Assembly (NCBI GenBank): GCA_001749745.1 | Contig: JWTM01000263.1 | Coordinates: 1-64,000, forward strand | Source: Candidatus Marispirochaeta associata | GTDB lineage: Bacteria > Spirochaetota > Spirochaetia > JC444 > Marispirochaetaceae | Length of the DNA stretch: 64,000 bases | Reading direction: 5' to 3' | Shown here: in pieces, positions 8,257 through 17,265 of the stretch | Layout: each line of letters opens with the position of its first letter | How positions within the stretch are numbered: position 1 is the stretch's first letter | Program-made: the position numbers and the translations under genes | The notes under the pieces: generated by a model | The model's database searches: none | Told to the model about the DNA's origin: nothing | The model's input: the letters and a program-made list of their open reading frames with translations, nothing else

Positions 8257-9801
8257 CTACTCCTTTACCAGGGTTTTTTGGTGGGTCATGATGATCTTCA
8301 TGATGCTCTCCTGAGAGGCCTCTTCCCGGTCGAGGACGCCGGCGATCTCTCCTCCGTTGATGACGAAAATCCGGTCGCACATCCCGAGGAGCTCGGGCAG
8401 CTCGGAGCTGATCATCAGCACTCCCTTGCCTTCGGCGGCGAGCTTATTAATGATGGTATAGATTTCGTACTTGGCACCCACGTCGATTCCGCGGGTCGGC
8501 TCGTCCAGGAGCAGGACGTCCGGATCGGCCATCAGCCACTTGCTCAAGACGACCTTTTGCTGGTTGCCCCCGGAAAGGGTCTGAACCAATTGGCCCAAGC
8601 CTCTGCTGCGGACGTTCAGCTGCTTACGATACTCTTCGGTTTGAACGATCTCTTCGTTGGGATTTATAACCATACCGCTGGAGACATTCTTCAGATTGGC
8701 CAGGGAGATATTGTTTTTTACATCCTGAATCAGAATGAGACCGTAATTCTTTCTGTCCTCGCTCAGGTAGGCGATCCCGGAATCAATCGCCGCATCTACC
8801 GAAGGTAGCTCAATCTCCTTGCCGTCCTTGAAAATTTTTCCTTCATGTCGCTGTCCGTAGGATTTACCGAAGAGACTCATGGCGATCTCGGTGCGTCCGG
8901 CGCCCATAAGTCCGGCGAACCCGACGACTTCGCCTTTTCTAATATCGAAGTTTACCTTGTTGGCTACCTTCCGGGCCTCGTGTTGGGGATGGTAGACGGT
9001 CCAATCCTCGACTCTGAAGATCTCATCGCCAACGCTATGCTGGCGGCGGGGCCAGCGATCGGTGATTTCCCGTCCTACCATGCTCTTGATAATCCGGTCT
9101 TCGTGTAGATCGTCCTGATCGCGTTTTAGGGTTTCTATCAGCCTACCGTCCCGGATTACCGTAATAGAGTCCGCTATTTTTTCAACTTCGTTGAGTTTAT
9201 GGGAAATTAGAATAGAGGTAATTCCCTGTTGCTTCAGATCCAATAGAAGATCGAGGAGTTTGTTGCTCTCCTCATCGTTCAACGCCGCCGTCGGTTCGTC
9301 CAGAATCAACAGGCGCACATCCTTTGATAAGGCTTTTGCGATCTCTACCAGCTGCTGCTTCCCAACACCGATATTGGAAATTAAGGTACTTGCGCTCTCA
9401 TTGAGACCGACCTTTTGCAAGAGTTTTTGGGCTTCCGAGTTGGTTTTATCCCAATTGATGACGCCGCTTGTCGCCTGCTCATTTCCTAAAAAGATATTCT
9501 CAGCAATTGAAAGGTAGGGAACCAGCGCCAGTTCTTGGTGAATAATGACGATTCCTCGACGCTCGCTTTCGCGAATGTCCTTGAATCGGCACTCCTCGCC
9601 GTTGAGGAGGATCCTCCCCTCGTAGCTTCCGTGGGGATGCACACCGCTGAGAATCTTCATCAGGGTCGATTTCCCCGCGCCGTTCTCACCGACCAGGGCA
9701 TGAATCTCCTGATTCTCGACTTGCATGCTGACGCCGTCGAGGGCTATCAGGCCGGGGAAGCGTTTGGTGATGCTCTGCATCTCTAGATGAGTATTAGCCA
9801 T
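8257..9801 (-). CDS. gguA: Sugar ABC transporter ATP-binding protein (XylG/GguA type)
   Basis: A 514-residue ATPase made of two ABC domains. The first has Walker [15 protein letters not shown] and [11 protein letters not shown]. The second has the usual degenerate Walker [12 protein letters not shown], signature [15 protein letters not shown] and [16 protein letters not shown]. This is the RbsA/XylG layout. It would drive uptake by the neighbouring GguB-type permease. Its Shine-Dalgarno region lies at the foot of a small hairpin (9815-9832), and a larger hairpin separates it from the binding-protein gene. Both would lower its expression relative to that gene. Confidence 0.92.
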   Translation of the reverse strand: MANTHLEMQSITKRFPGLIALDGVSMQVENQEIHALVGENGAGKSTLMKILSGVHPHGSYEGRILLNGEECRFKDIRESERRGIVIIHQELALVPYLSIAENIFLGNEQATSGVINWDKTNSEAQKLLQKVGLNESASTLISNIGVGKQQLVEIAKALSKDVRLLILDEPTAALNDEESNKLLDLLLDLKQQGITSILISHKLNEVEKIADSITVIRDGRLIETLKRDQDDLHEDRIIKSMVGREITDRWPRRQHSVGDEIFRVEDWTVYHPQHEARKVANKVNFDIRKGEVVGFAGLMGAGRTEIAMSLFGKSYGQRHEGKIFKDGKEIELPSVDAAIDSGIAYLSEDRKNYGLILIQDVKNNISLANLKNVSSGMVINPNEEIVQTEEYRKQLNVRSRGLGQLVQTLSGGNQQKVVLSKWLMADPDVLLLDEPTRGIDVGAKYEIYTIINKLAAEGKGVLMISSELPELLGMCDRIFVINGGEIAGVLDREEASQESIMKIIMTHQKTLVKE

Positions 9802-9814
9802 TCTCTGTCCCTTC

Positions 9815-9832
9815 TCCGGTTTAAAAACCGGA
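9815..9832 (-). promoter_or_regulatory. Small hairpin touching the gguA ribosome binding site
   Basis: TCCGGTTT and AAACCGGA form a perfect 8-bp inverted repeat with a 2-base centre. Its edge contributes GGA to the GGAGAAGGG ribosome binding region of the ATPase gene, so folding could damp translation. Confidence 0.45.
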
Positions 9833-9850
9833 TATACAGCTTAGCCAGTA

Positions 9851-9895
9851 TACAACGGATCCGGCAGACCTCAAGTCCGCCGGATCCTGGTTGTA
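9851..9895 (-). other. Intercistronic stem-loop between binding-protein and ATPase genes
   Basis: GGATCCGGC (9857-9865) pairs perfectly with GCCGGATCC (9879-9887), and the stem is extended by TACAAC/GTTGTA with a 2-base bulge. No run of T follows on the minus strand. This is the usual position of a mRNA-stabilising or partial-termination hairpin that keeps binding-protein mRNA in excess over transporter mRNA. Confidence 0.75.
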
Positions 9896-9917
9896 CAATT
9901 TCAGGAACGCCGAGCGC

Positions 9918-10991
9918 TTACTGAAGCTGATCTTTGGTGTAGTATCCTGTATCGATCAACGCTTCTTCCCAGTTATCGATATCTACCGATACCGGTTCTT
10001 CCAGGAATGAGGGAACGATGAAGACGCCGTTGTCGTAGGTCTCGGTGTCGTTGATCTCGGGCTCAACTCCCTGAAGTACGGCATCGACCATATCCGCGGC
10101 GCGCTTGGCCAGTACCCGGGTATCCTTGAATACGGTGTGCGCCTGCTCCCCCGCAAGGATCGACTTAACCGAAGGGATCTCCGCATCCTGTCCGGTTACG
10201 ACGGGAATATCCTTGGCGCTGCCGTAACCGACGCTCTTGAGAGCGGAGAGAATACCGATGGAGAGACCGTCGTACGGCGAGAGAACTGCATCTACATCCT
10301 TGTCGGTATAGTATGCGGCCAGGAGATTATCCATCCGCTGCTGAGCTACAACACCGTCCCAACGCAGGGTAGCTACCTGGTCGAAGTCGGTTTGGCCGCT
10401 GACAACTACCAGCTGGCCGTTGTCGATATAGGGCTGCAGCTCGCTCATAGCGCCGTCGAAGAAGTAGTAGGCATTGGTATCGTCCGGAGAACCGGCAAAG
10501 AGCTCGATATTGAAGGGACCGGCGCCTGATTCGAGATCCAGAGCTTCTACGATGTACCCGCCCTGCTGAACGCCGACTTTGAAGTTGTCAAAGGTTGCGT
10601 AATAGCTGACATGGGGACTGTTTACAATGAGCCGGTCGTAGGAGATGATCTTGACGTCGTTCTCCGCCGCTTGTTCCAGAACATTGAAGAGGGCTGCACC
10701 GTCGATGGCGGCAATAACCAGACAATCGGCGCCTTTAACGATCATATTCTCGATCTGATTGACCTGGGCGTCGATGTTGTCCTCGGCATACTGCAGGTCT
10801 ACTTTATAGCCCCGTTCCTCGAGGATCTCCTTCATGTAGCCGCCGTCCTGAATCCAACGCTGGGAGGATTGAGTCGGCATGGCGATTCCGACGATTTGCT
10901 GTCCGTCTTCACCCTGACCATTGGCCATAAGGGGCATGAGGAGGGAAGCAAAGATGACGAGAAGTGCGAGAGACCGTAAAACTGACTTCAT
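9918..10991 (-). CDS. chvE: ChvE-like periplasmic monosaccharide-binding protein
   Basis: A 357-residue exported binding protein with a signal peptide of about 24 residues ([18 protein letters not shown]). The mature domain has [38 protein letters not shown] and [20 protein letters not shown], which match the type I periplasmic sugar-binding fold of the ChvE/XylF group. It would deliver aldoses to the GguA/GguB transporter. The ATG at 10991 is chosen because GGAGAA lies 6 bases upstream; an in-frame codon at 11030 has no such signal. It is the promoter-proximal gene of the operon and is transcribed away from a DeoR-type regulator. Confidence 0.9.
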   Translation of the reverse strand: MKSVLRSLALLVIFASLLMPLMANGQGEDGQQIVGIAMPTQSSQRWIQDGGYMKEILEERGYKVDLQYAEDNIDAQVNQIENMIVKGADCLVIAAIDGAALFNVLEQAAENDVKIISYDRLIVNSPHVSYYATFDNFKVGVQQGGYIVEALDLESGAGPFNIELFAGSPDDTNAYYFFDGAMSELQPYIDNGQLVVVSGQTDFDQVATLRWDGVVAQQRMDNLLAAYYTDKDVDAVLSPYDGLSIGILSALKSVGYGSAKDIPVVTGQDAEIPSVKSILAGEQAHTVFKDTRVLAKRAADMVDAVLQGVEPEINDTETYDNGVFIVPSFLEEPVSVDIDNWEEALIDTGYYTKDQLQ

Positions 10992-11068
10992 ACGTTGTTC
11001 TCCTTTTCCGTATGTAGGGTTTGTATTCAAAACACCTGTTCGAATTGATCAGATGCTGAATCCGCGTG

Positions 11069-11080
11069 TGCGTTAACGCA
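11069..11080. promoter_or_regulatory. 12-bp palindrome in the chvE leader
   Basis: TGCGTTAACGCA is a perfect palindrome flanked by GTG and ACAC. It lies in the untranslated leader of chvE, 78 bases from the start codon. It may be a second operator for the divergent DeoR regulator or an unrelated regulator. Confidence 0.4.
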
Positions 11081-11104
11081 ACACATAAATAAAATATTCG
11101 CACA

Positions 11105-11121
11105 CAAACGATGATCGTTTG
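11105..11121. promoter_or_regulatory. Candidate operator of the monosaccharide operon
   Basis: CAAACGAT-G-ATCGTTTG is a perfect 17-bp inverted repeat. It sits just downstream of the predicted chvE transcription start (about 11132), where a repressor would block the operon. The adjacent DeoR regulator is the natural candidate. Confidence 0.6.
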
Positions 11122-11138
11122 CTTACGAATGTGATTAA

Positions 11139-11167
11139 ATCGTAGCATTGCTTTCTTTTCCCGTCAA
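11139..11167 (-). promoter_or_regulatory. Promoter of the chvE-gguA-gguB operon
   Basis: On the minus strand TTGACG (11167-11162), 17 bases, TACGAT (11144-11139). The spacing is ideal and the operator-like palindrome follows immediately downstream. Confidence 0.7.
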
Positions 11168-11196
11168 GAAAAACTTTACTCATCATGAGGTTTTGA

Positions 11197-11225
11197 TTGC
11201 CAACCGGCCGGCTATCCCGTATAGT
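11197..11225 (+). promoter_or_regulatory. Promoter of the DeoR regulator, very short or no leader
   Basis: TTGCCA (11197-11202), 17 bases, TATAGT (11220-11225). The ATG at 11240 is only 14 bases after the -10 box and has no Shine-Dalgarno sequence. Confidence 0.6.
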
Positions 11226-11239
11226 ATTGGCGCAGTCAT

Positions 11240-12019
11240 ATGTTTGCCCTAGAACGGATTCGCATAATAAAAACCTATCTTCTCGAGAATCGACAGGTGG
11301 AAGTGCATGCCCTGAGCGCTATGCTGGGCGTGTCTGAGGTTACCGTGCGCCGGGATTTGGAGAAGCTCGAGAACGACGGATTCCTGACGCGCACCCACGG
11401 CGGCGCGGTAATCCGCGACCTGTCGGTACTCGAGACACCGGAGGGAGAGCCCTCGCCGGACGAGACGGACCGCGAGATCGCCGGGGTTGCCTTGAATATG
11501 ATCGAGGACGGAGATGTGATTATGCTCTCCGGCGGTCCCATCTGCGAAGCCTTGGCCAGACGCCTTCGGGAACGAAGCCGCTTGACGGTTTTGACCAACA
11601 ATATCGCGATCGGGGTCGAACTCTCATCCCAGCCGCCGAATCGAGTCGTACTCTTAGGCGGCGATGTGGCCGACGACGGAAAATCCCTCTACGGCGCATT
11701 GGCGGTCGCTAATCTGCGCCGTTTTCATGTGAGCCGTCTCTTCGTGGAAATAGACGGGGTCGATCAGGATCTGCATGTTTGTGTGGACAGCCACGAGAAA
11801 GCCGAGCTCATCGAAGCGGCCATGGAATCCTCCCGGGAGAAGATCCTCCTCTGCCGGGCCGATAATTTCAGTAAAAACGCCTTCTTCAACCTGGGCGATA
11901 TAGCAATGGCCGATAAATTGATAACCAATCCGGAGCTTCCGGATGAAATGAAACAGAGGATTTTCATCAACAATATTCAACTTCACACCTCAATAAATCT
12001 TTTCGAGGGAAAGGTATAG
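11240..12019 (+). CDS. DeoR-family sugar-responsive transcriptional regulator
   Basis: A 259-residue regulator. The N-terminal winged helix-turn-helix has LSAMLGVSEVTVRRDLEKLE and ends in the family motif RTHGGAV. The rest is the DeoR C-terminal sensor domain (residues about 75-235), with GDVIMLSGGPICEALARRL and LTVLTNNIAIGVELS, which normally binds a phosphorylated sugar. It is transcribed away from the monosaccharide ABC operon, and the shared intergenic region contains two palindromes, so it most likely represses that operon. It is followed after 3 bases by an extra sugar-type ABC ATPase. Confidence 0.88.
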   Translation: MFALERIRIIKTYLLENRQVEVHALSAMLGVSEVTVRRDLEKLENDGFLTRTHGGAVIRDLSVLETPEGEPSPDETDREIAGVALNMIEDGDVIMLSGGPICEALARRLRERSRLTVLTNNIAIGVELSSQPPNRVVLLGGDVADDGKSLYGALAVANLRRFHVSRLFVEIDGVDQDLHVCVDSHEKAELIEAAMESSREKILLCRADNFSKNAFFNLGDIAMADKLITNPELPDEMKQRIFINNIQLHTSINLFEGKV

Positions 12020-12022
12020 GAT

Positions 12023-13519
12023 GTGAGCCGAGCAGTACTCCGCCTGCAAGGAATTTCGAAAAACTTTGACAATGAATTTCTCCTTGACAATGTTGATCTG
12101 GAGCTGCTGCGGGGTGAGGTTCACATAATTATCGGCGAAAACGGTTCGGGTAAATCGGCGCTCATGAAGATCGTCTCCGGACTCTATCGCCGCGATGCGG
12201 GATCCATCCTCTATGGGGACAGGGAAATCGAATTCGATTCCTTTCATGAATCCCGTGTAGAGGGGATTTTTTATCAACATCAGGATAATCAGCTCTTCTC
12301 TAACCTCAGTGTGGCGGAGAATGTCTATTTCGACAGGCTCGCCCGGCGTCGGAATCTCCTCTCACTCTTCGACAGAGCGCAGCTGCAGTATCGCTGCGGA
12401 CAGCTCTTTGAGGAGCTGGGCATTGGGCTCTCACCGGCAGAACTGGTACGGCGACTCGGCTATGCAGAGCGGCAGCTTCTTTCAGCGGTTAAAGCGTATG
12501 TCTCGGAGGCGAAGATAATCATCTTCGACGAACCGACCGCGGCGATGAGCGAGTTTGAACGACAGATATTTTTCGGCCTCCTCGAGCGTCTGAAGAAGCG
12601 GGTTCTCGGCATTTTTTATATATCCCACCGCATGGATGAGATCAAACAGGTGGGGGACCGGGTGACGGTTATGCATAAGGGCCGGGTGATCTCCACCAAC
12701 CGTATTCATGAGATCGATCGGAGCACTCTGCTGGGCATGATGATCGAAGAGCCGCACCAGGAGCGCTACCCTCGTTTGCGGATCCAGCCCGGAAAGCCGG
12801 TGCTCAAAGTAGACCATTTGGTCAAACAGCCGATTCTGCATAATGTAAGTTTTACCCTACACAAACAGGAGATACTCGGAATTACCGGTTTGATGGGATC
12901 CGGGAGAACCCTGCTCAGTAACTGTCTCTTTGGCATTGAGGCCCCGGATGCGGGGCGGATTTCCCTTGAGGGGCGGGATTATCTCTTCCGACATCCCGTC
13001 GAGGCGATGAACAGCGGCTTGAGCCTGATTCCTGAGAACCGGGCGGAGAACGGTATCTTTCCGCCGCTCAATCTCCTGGCCAATGTCTCTATTGCAACCC
13101 TAAAACGCTTTAAAGACCGATGTGTTCTGAACGACCGCTACATGCGGCAATTATCCGTAGAGTATGTCAGACGATTAGGAATCGTACCGGGGAGGCAGAG
13201 CGATATTCTGCGCTACTATTCGGGCGGAAACCAGCAGAAGGTGATGCTCGCCCGCTGGTTTATGAAGCGGGCCTCTGTTTACGTAATGGACGAACCGACT
13301 CGCGGAGTCGATACGGCGGCAAAAGTCGATATCTACAATGCCATGAACGATCTGATCAGCAAGGGTGCATCGGTGATCCTGATCTCGTCGGAGATAGAGG
13401 AGATCCTCGGTATGTGCGATCGCGTTCTCGTACTGGCCGGGGGCCGGATAGCCTGCGATTTGAAAAGGGAAGAAGCCTCGAAGGAACTGATTCTCGAGTA
13501 CGCTACCGACGAGAGCTGA
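12023..13519 (+). CDS. Orphan sugar-type ABC ATPase (two ABC domains)
   Basis: A 498-residue RbsA/XylG-like protein. Domain 1 has Walker A GENGSGKSALMKI, a Q-loop region FYQHQDNQLFSNLSVAENVY, a modified signature LGYAERQLL and FDEPTAAMSEFE. Domain 2 has [26 protein letters not shown] and DEPTRGVDTAAKVDIY. No permease or binding-protein gene adjoins it on the same strand, and the divergent transporter already has its own ATPase. It starts with GTG 3 bases after the DeoR gene, so the regulator and ATPase are co-expressed. It may serve another permease or have a regulatory job. Its 3' end overlaps the convergent flavoprotein gene by 17 bases. Confidence 0.85.
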   Translation: MSRAVLRLQGISKNFDNEFLLDNVDLELLRGEVHIIIGENGSGKSALMKIVSGLYRRDAGSILYGDREIEFDSFHESRVEGIFYQHQDNQLFSNLSVAENVYFDRLARRRNLLSLFDRAQLQYRCGQLFEELGIGLSPAELVRRLGYAERQLLSAVKAYVSEAKIIIFDEPTAAMSEFERQIFFGLLERLKKRVLGIFYISHRMDEIKQVGDRVTVMHKGRVISTNRIHEIDRSTLLGMMIEEPHQERYPRLRIQPGKPVLKVDHLVKQPILHNVSFTLHKQEILGITGLMGSGRTLLSNCLFGIEAPDAGRISLEGRDYLFRHPVEAMNSGLSLIPENRAENGIFPPLNLLANVSIATLKRFKDRCVLNDRYMRQLSVEYVRRLGIVPGRQSDILRYYSGGNQQKVMLARWFMKRASVYVMDEPTRGVDTAAKVDIYNAMNDLISKGASVILISSEIEEILGMCDRVLVLAGGRIACDLKREEASKELILEYATDES

Positions 13520-14921
13520 GGGCAGCTTCGCGCCCGGCGATGCGTCCGAACACCACCGCATCGGTCATGGAGTTGCCGCCGAGCCGGTTCCAGCCGTGGA
13601 TCCCGCCGGTAGCTTCGCCGGCGGCGAAGAGACCTGGAATCGGCGCACTGTTCTCTTCCGAGAGAACGCGGGCCTTGGGATCGATCATCAATCCTCCCAT
13701 ACAGTAGTGAACCCCAGGGGAGACCTTGATGCCGTAGTAGGGGGGAGTATCGAGGGCGATGCGTCCTTCGTGCCGGGCGAATTCATCCGGATCACCCGCA
13801 AGGATGCTTTGGTTGTATTCCGCAACCGTCTCCGTCAGGATCGGTCCGTCGATATTCAGCAACTGGGCCAACTCCTCAGGATCCTCCCCCCGGCGTACCA
13901 GGCGCCGGCCAATGTAGAATTCGGCGGCCTTGAGGGAGCGGCGTACGCCATCATCGAATATTAAATAGGCCACTCCCTGACGCTGTTCGAGGATCGCCGC
14001 GCTCAATACATCCCGAAAGGCCAGTTCGTCGGTGAAACGTCGTCCCATGCCGTCTACGAGAATGCCGCCGTTTCCCCTAAGGGCTTCGGTAATCAATATG
14101 CCGTGATCGGGTTCGACCGTGGGATGGGTCTGTATCTGTTCCATGTCGATCAGCCGGGCACCGACTGCCTCGGCAATGGCGATATAATCACCGGTAGCGC
14201 CGGGATGGTTGGTTGTGTTGAATCCTTCCAGGTCGTGCCGGTAGCGTACGAATACCCGCGGGCTGCCTCCGAAGCCTCCGGTGGCGATAACCACCGCCCG
14301 GGCGTTGATCCGGTAGACTCGTCCCGACTTGCTTCGAACCCGTACTCCGCTCACCCGCTGGCGTGTAAGAATCACCTCCTGGAGCTCAGTCTCCAAAAGC
14401 AGCTCGATACCTCTCCGATCCAACAGGTTTTTTAGAGTCGTCAGAATCTCGAGCCCCACCGGAGCCCCTCCGGTAGGGCGGTGGGTCCGCGGCCGGGTAT
14501 GTCCTGCCAGGTAGCCCACATCTTCGAGGTCGCTTCCGTGGTCAATCAACCAGTCCACTGCATCGTCGGCCTGATCGACCAGGATCTGAACTAAGGAGGC
14601 GTTGTTCTTACGGTGCCCGGATTTGAGGGTATCCTGCCGAAGGGCCGCCGGGGAGTCGGAAATCCCCATGCGCCGCTGTACGTCGGTGCCGGCAGCGTTC
14701 ATACCCCCCGTTGCACGCCGAGTATTACCGCCTGCGGCGGGCATCTTTTCGATTACCAGTACCGAAGCGCCTGCATTATCCGCTTCTATGGCCGCACTCA
14801 AACCCGCCGCACCGGCGCCGGCAATGATAACATCGTAGCTTTGAGGACCGAGGAGAAACCAGCCGAATATCGTGCTTACCAGCAGCACAGTTACGCCCAC
14901 GACTAAGAGTTTATTCGGCAT
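13503..14921 (-). CDS. FAD-binding fumarate-reductase-like flavoprotein, membrane-anchored, no FMN domain
   Basis: A 472-residue protein with an N-terminal signal or anchor helix (about residues 4-22) followed by an FAD_binding_2 domain starting YDVIIAGAGAAGLSAAIEA. Residues typical of the flavocytochrome c fumarate reductase site are present: QTHPT, ITEALRG, FRDV, VHYCMGG and NRLGGN. It lacks the FMN-binding domain and any CxxCH haem motif, so its electron donor must be another protein. The start at 14921 overlaps the response-regulator gene by 11 bases, placing it in one operon with the sensor pair. The substrate could be fumarate or another enoate such as urocanate. Confidence 0.85.
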   Translation of the reverse strand: MPNKLLVVGVTVLLVSTIFGWFLLGPQSYDVIIAGAGAAGLSAAIEADNAGASVLVIEKMPAAGGNTRRATGGMNAAGTDVQRRMGISDSPAALRQDTLKSGHRKNNASLVQILVDQADDAVDWLIDHGSDLEDVGYLAGHTRPRTHRPTGGAPVGLEILTTLKNLLDRRGIELLLETELQEVILTRQRVSGVRVRSKSGRVYRINARAVVIATGGFGGSPRVFVRYRHDLEGFNTTNHPGATGDYIAIAEAVGARLIDMEQIQTHPTVEPDHGILITEALRGNGGILVDGMGRRFTDELAFRDVLSAAILEQRQGVAYLIFDDGVRRSLKAAEFYIGRRLVRRGEDPEELAQLLNIDGPILTETVAEYNQSILAGDPDEFARHEGRIALDTPPYYGIKVSPGVHYCMGGLMIDPKARVLSEENSAPIPGLFAAGEATGGIHGWNRLGGNSMTDAVVFGRIAGREAALSSRR

Positions 14922-15630
14922 GGGGCCCCCTGGTTCTCCGACCAGGATTGAGGCTATAACGATGAACCGGACGACCGACCTGCCCATAGATCGGCGTGCA
15001 GCGCAACAGGCCTTCGGCCACCATACGTTCCAGATAGCGTCGGACCGTTACCCGGGCCAAACCGGCCTCTTCGGCGATCTCCTGGGCGGAAAAGTCGCCC
15101 GATTTGGCTAAGATGCTCTCCTTCACCAATGCGTAGGTCTGTTTCCCCAGACCTTTCGCCGGTAGTTCCTCATCCAGTAAGGCCGGCGCACCGCTATTGG
15201 GGGTTCCCAACCAGCGGTCTATGCTCGCCTGGTCGAGCCGTTCGCCGGAACGGGCTTTCAGGGCGACGATTCTCGATTCCACGTCGTTTATAGACTTATG
15301 GAACCGCTCGAACTCAAAGGGCTTGATGAGATAATCTACCGCACCCAGGGAAAAGGCCTGCTCCACCGTGGCCGGGTCGCGGTCGGCGGTGATCATAATG
15401 GCCGCGGCGGGATTATTGTGCTTACGCTCCTGGCGCAGAAAATCGATTCCGGACCCATCCGGGAAGTATACATCCACCAGCATCAGATCGAACTCAAGCT
15501 CCCGGCATAGTCGGTGCGCGGCTTCTATATTCTCGGCGCCAGAAACCGTGCTGCCGGAATCAATCTGCTCCAAGAAACGGGTGGTGATCATGGTTACCAT
15601 CGGGTCGTCCTCGACGATCAGTATTCTCAT
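14911..15630 (-). CDS. CitB/DcuR-type response regulator
   Basis: A 239-residue regulator. The receiver domain has the acidic pair EDD at residues 7-9, phospho-acceptor Asp53 in LMLVDVYFPDGSG and the KPF lysine. The C-terminal half carries a helix-turn-helix, AEEAGLARVTVRRYLERMV, of the type found in CitB, DcuR and MalR regulators. Those pairs respond to citrate or C4-dicarboxylates. It overlaps the kinase gene by 4 bases and the flavoprotein gene by 11 bases, so all three are co-translated. Targets probably include one or both fumarate-reductase-like genes nearby. Confidence 0.9.
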   Translation of the reverse strand: MRILIVEDDPMVTMITTRFLEQIDSGSTVSGAENIEAAHRLCRELEFDLMLVDVYFPDGSGIDFLRQERKHNNPAAAIMITADRDPATVEQAFSLGAVDYLIKPFEFERFHKSINDVESRIVALKARSGERLDQASIDRWLGTPNSGAPALLDEELPAKGLGKQTYALVKESILAKSGDFSAQEIAEEAGLARVTVRRYLERMVAEGLLRCTPIYGQVGRPVHRYSLNPGRRTRGPHAE

Positions 15631-17153
15631 TTTTCTCTCCTCGACTCTATGGGGAACTCGAAGTCTACCGCGGTACCCCGGCTCCCCTCGACCTGTATGC
15701 TCCCCCCCAAACGGTCGATGATCTCTTTAACCAGAGACAGCCCCAAGCCGCGGCCGGCACCCTTGGTCGAGCTGCCGCGCTGGAAGAGATTCTGCGCCAC
15801 CCTTGGATCGATCCCGCGGCCGCTATCCTCGACGCTGCCCTGAATCGATTCCGCGCTCTGGTAGATTCCGACGAAAATCTCTCCGTTCTCGCTTCCGATC
15901 AACTCCTCATAGGCGTTTTCGATCAGATTCCCGAGAATCGTAGCCAGATCGTCGCTGTATTCGCCCAGGTCGGCCAGGTTAGAACGGCTGTCGATGGTCA
16001 TCTCTATATGAGCCTCGGCGGCACGGTTATACTTCGAGAGGAGCAGACCCGCTACGGAGGGATCCTTAATTCGACGATTGAGTACGTCGGTTATCCCGGC
16101 CCGAATTTCGGCTACCGCGGAGATATATTCCAGGGATTTCTGGTATTCCCCCAGTTGAATGAGACCGGCGATGGTATGAATCTTATTCAGGAATTCGTGA
16201 TTCTGCGCCCGAAGAGCGGAGGTCAACTGACGCATTCCGGTCAACTCCTCCGCCCGTCGCTTGGCCTCGGTTCGGTCCTCCAACAGGATCAGGGTGCCGA
16301 TCTCTATCCCATGATGGTCCCGTACCGGACGGGAACGACGCATCACGACCCGTCCGCCGGTCCCCCGGATGAGTTCCACCGCGCCGACCGTCTGAGGCAT
16401 TAAGTTTGCCTCCGACGACCGGTTCTCCTGGCCAACCAACTTGCGGGCCGCCTCATTGAGCAGGCTTACCTCGCCGTTCTTATCGCCGAAGATCAATCCC
16501 AGATCGAGCGAGGAGAATATGAGCTTCTGCTGACTCAAGAGCCGGGCGATCTCCTCCGGTTCGAGGCCGAAGATTCGGTTCTTAATCCCTTCGGCGAGAC
16601 GAAAGGCGACGAGAATTCCGGCTAAAACGGCAGTCAGAATAATAAGGAGAAAGATTATGAGGTTGCGTCTGGACTCCTGGTAAGCCCGTCCATAGTAGAG
16701 CTCGACCAGTACTGTACCCGCAAGGACGCCCCGAGTGTAAACGGGCGCGGCTGCTTGCACGCTGGTACTAAAGGGATGACGACGGCCTAAGGCCGCCTCG
16801 CCCCGGGTTAGCACTTCGTCGACCAGACTCTCCGATTCCGCAGCCCTCTCCTGTCGAGGATATGATCCCGTCAGGGGCCGGCCGTCGATAGTAAAGACCT
16901 CTATCGCCTGTATGCGGCTATTGAGTCGGATCTTCTCGGTCTCTCGCTGAATGATAATATCGCCGTTCTCATTGAGAATATTCTTGCGTATTTGATCGCT
17001 GCGGCTGATTGTTTCGGCCAGATCGAGGGCCTGATTGCTCATCTGAAAGCGGAGGGAGTCAAACCACTGCACTAAGAAGAAGGCGGAACTCAAAAAAAGG
17101 GTGACGGTGAGAAGCAGACTGATTGAGAGGGTTACCCGACCGGTGAGTTTCAT
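15627..17153 (-). CDS. CitA/DcuS-type sensor histidine kinase
   Basis: A 508-residue membrane sensor: helix 1 at about residues 8-30, a periplasmic sensor domain to about residue 155, helix 2 (LIIFLLIILTAVLAGILVAF), a PAS domain, then a kinase with His319 in QNHEFLNKIHTIAG and ATPase motifs NLIENAYEEL, DSGRGIDP and GRGLGLSLV. The NHEFLNKLH motif is diagnostic of the CitA/DcuS family that senses carboxylates outside the cell. The ATG at 17153 is preferred because TAGAAT ends 8 bases upstream with a -35 at the right distance, so the message looks leaderless. Longer in-frame starts (17195, 17351) cross the terminator or promoter. Confidence 0.85.
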   Translation of the reverse strand: MKLTGRVTLSISLLLTVTLFLSSAFFLVQWFDSLRFQMSNQALDLAETISRSDQIRKNILNENGDIIIQRETEKIRLNSRIQAIEVFTIDGRPLTGSYPRQERAAESESLVDEVLTRGEAALGRRHPFSTSVQAAAPVYTRGVLAGTVLVELYYGRAYQESRRNLIIFLLIILTAVLAGILVAFRLAEGIKNRIFGLEPEEIARLLSQQKLIFSSLDLGLIFGDKNGEVSLLNEAARKLVGQENRSSEANLMPQTVGAVELIRGTGGRVVMRRSRPVRDHHGIEIGTLILLEDRTEAKRRAEELTGMRQLTSALRAQNHEFLNKIHTIAGLIQLGEYQKSLEYISAVAEIRAGITDVLNRRIKDPSVAGLLLSKYNRAAEAHIEMTIDSRSNLADLGEYSDDLATILGNLIENAYEELIGSENGEIFVGIYQSAESIQGSVEDSGRGIDPRVAQNLFQRGSSTKGAGRGLGLSLVKEIIDRLGGSIQVEGSRGTAVDFEFPIESRREK

Positions 17154-17161
17154 TCGGCCCG

Positions 17162-17190
17162 ATTCTATCCCGGAAAGGCGATAATTTGAA
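17162..17190 (-). promoter_or_regulatory. Candidate leaderless promoter of the CitA-type kinase
   Basis: On the minus strand TTCAAA (17190-17185), 17 bases, TAGAAT (17167-17162). The -10 box ends 8 bases before the ATG at 17153, which has no Shine-Dalgarno sequence. Confidence 0.5.
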
Positions 17191-17205
17191 GTCATGGTGA
17201 GTGCA

Positions 17206-17242
17206 TATGAAACAAAGACCGGACCGGGCAATCCCGGTCCGG
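17206..17242 (-). terminator. Terminator after the FMN/FAD flavoprotein gene
   Basis: CCGGACCGGG and CCCGGTCCGG form a perfect 10-bp stem with a CAAT loop. On the minus strand it is followed by TCTTTGTTT. It separates the flavoprotein gene from the sensor operon. Confidence 0.8.
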
Positions 17243-17265
17243 AAAGGAGGTTTGTGTCTATGAGA

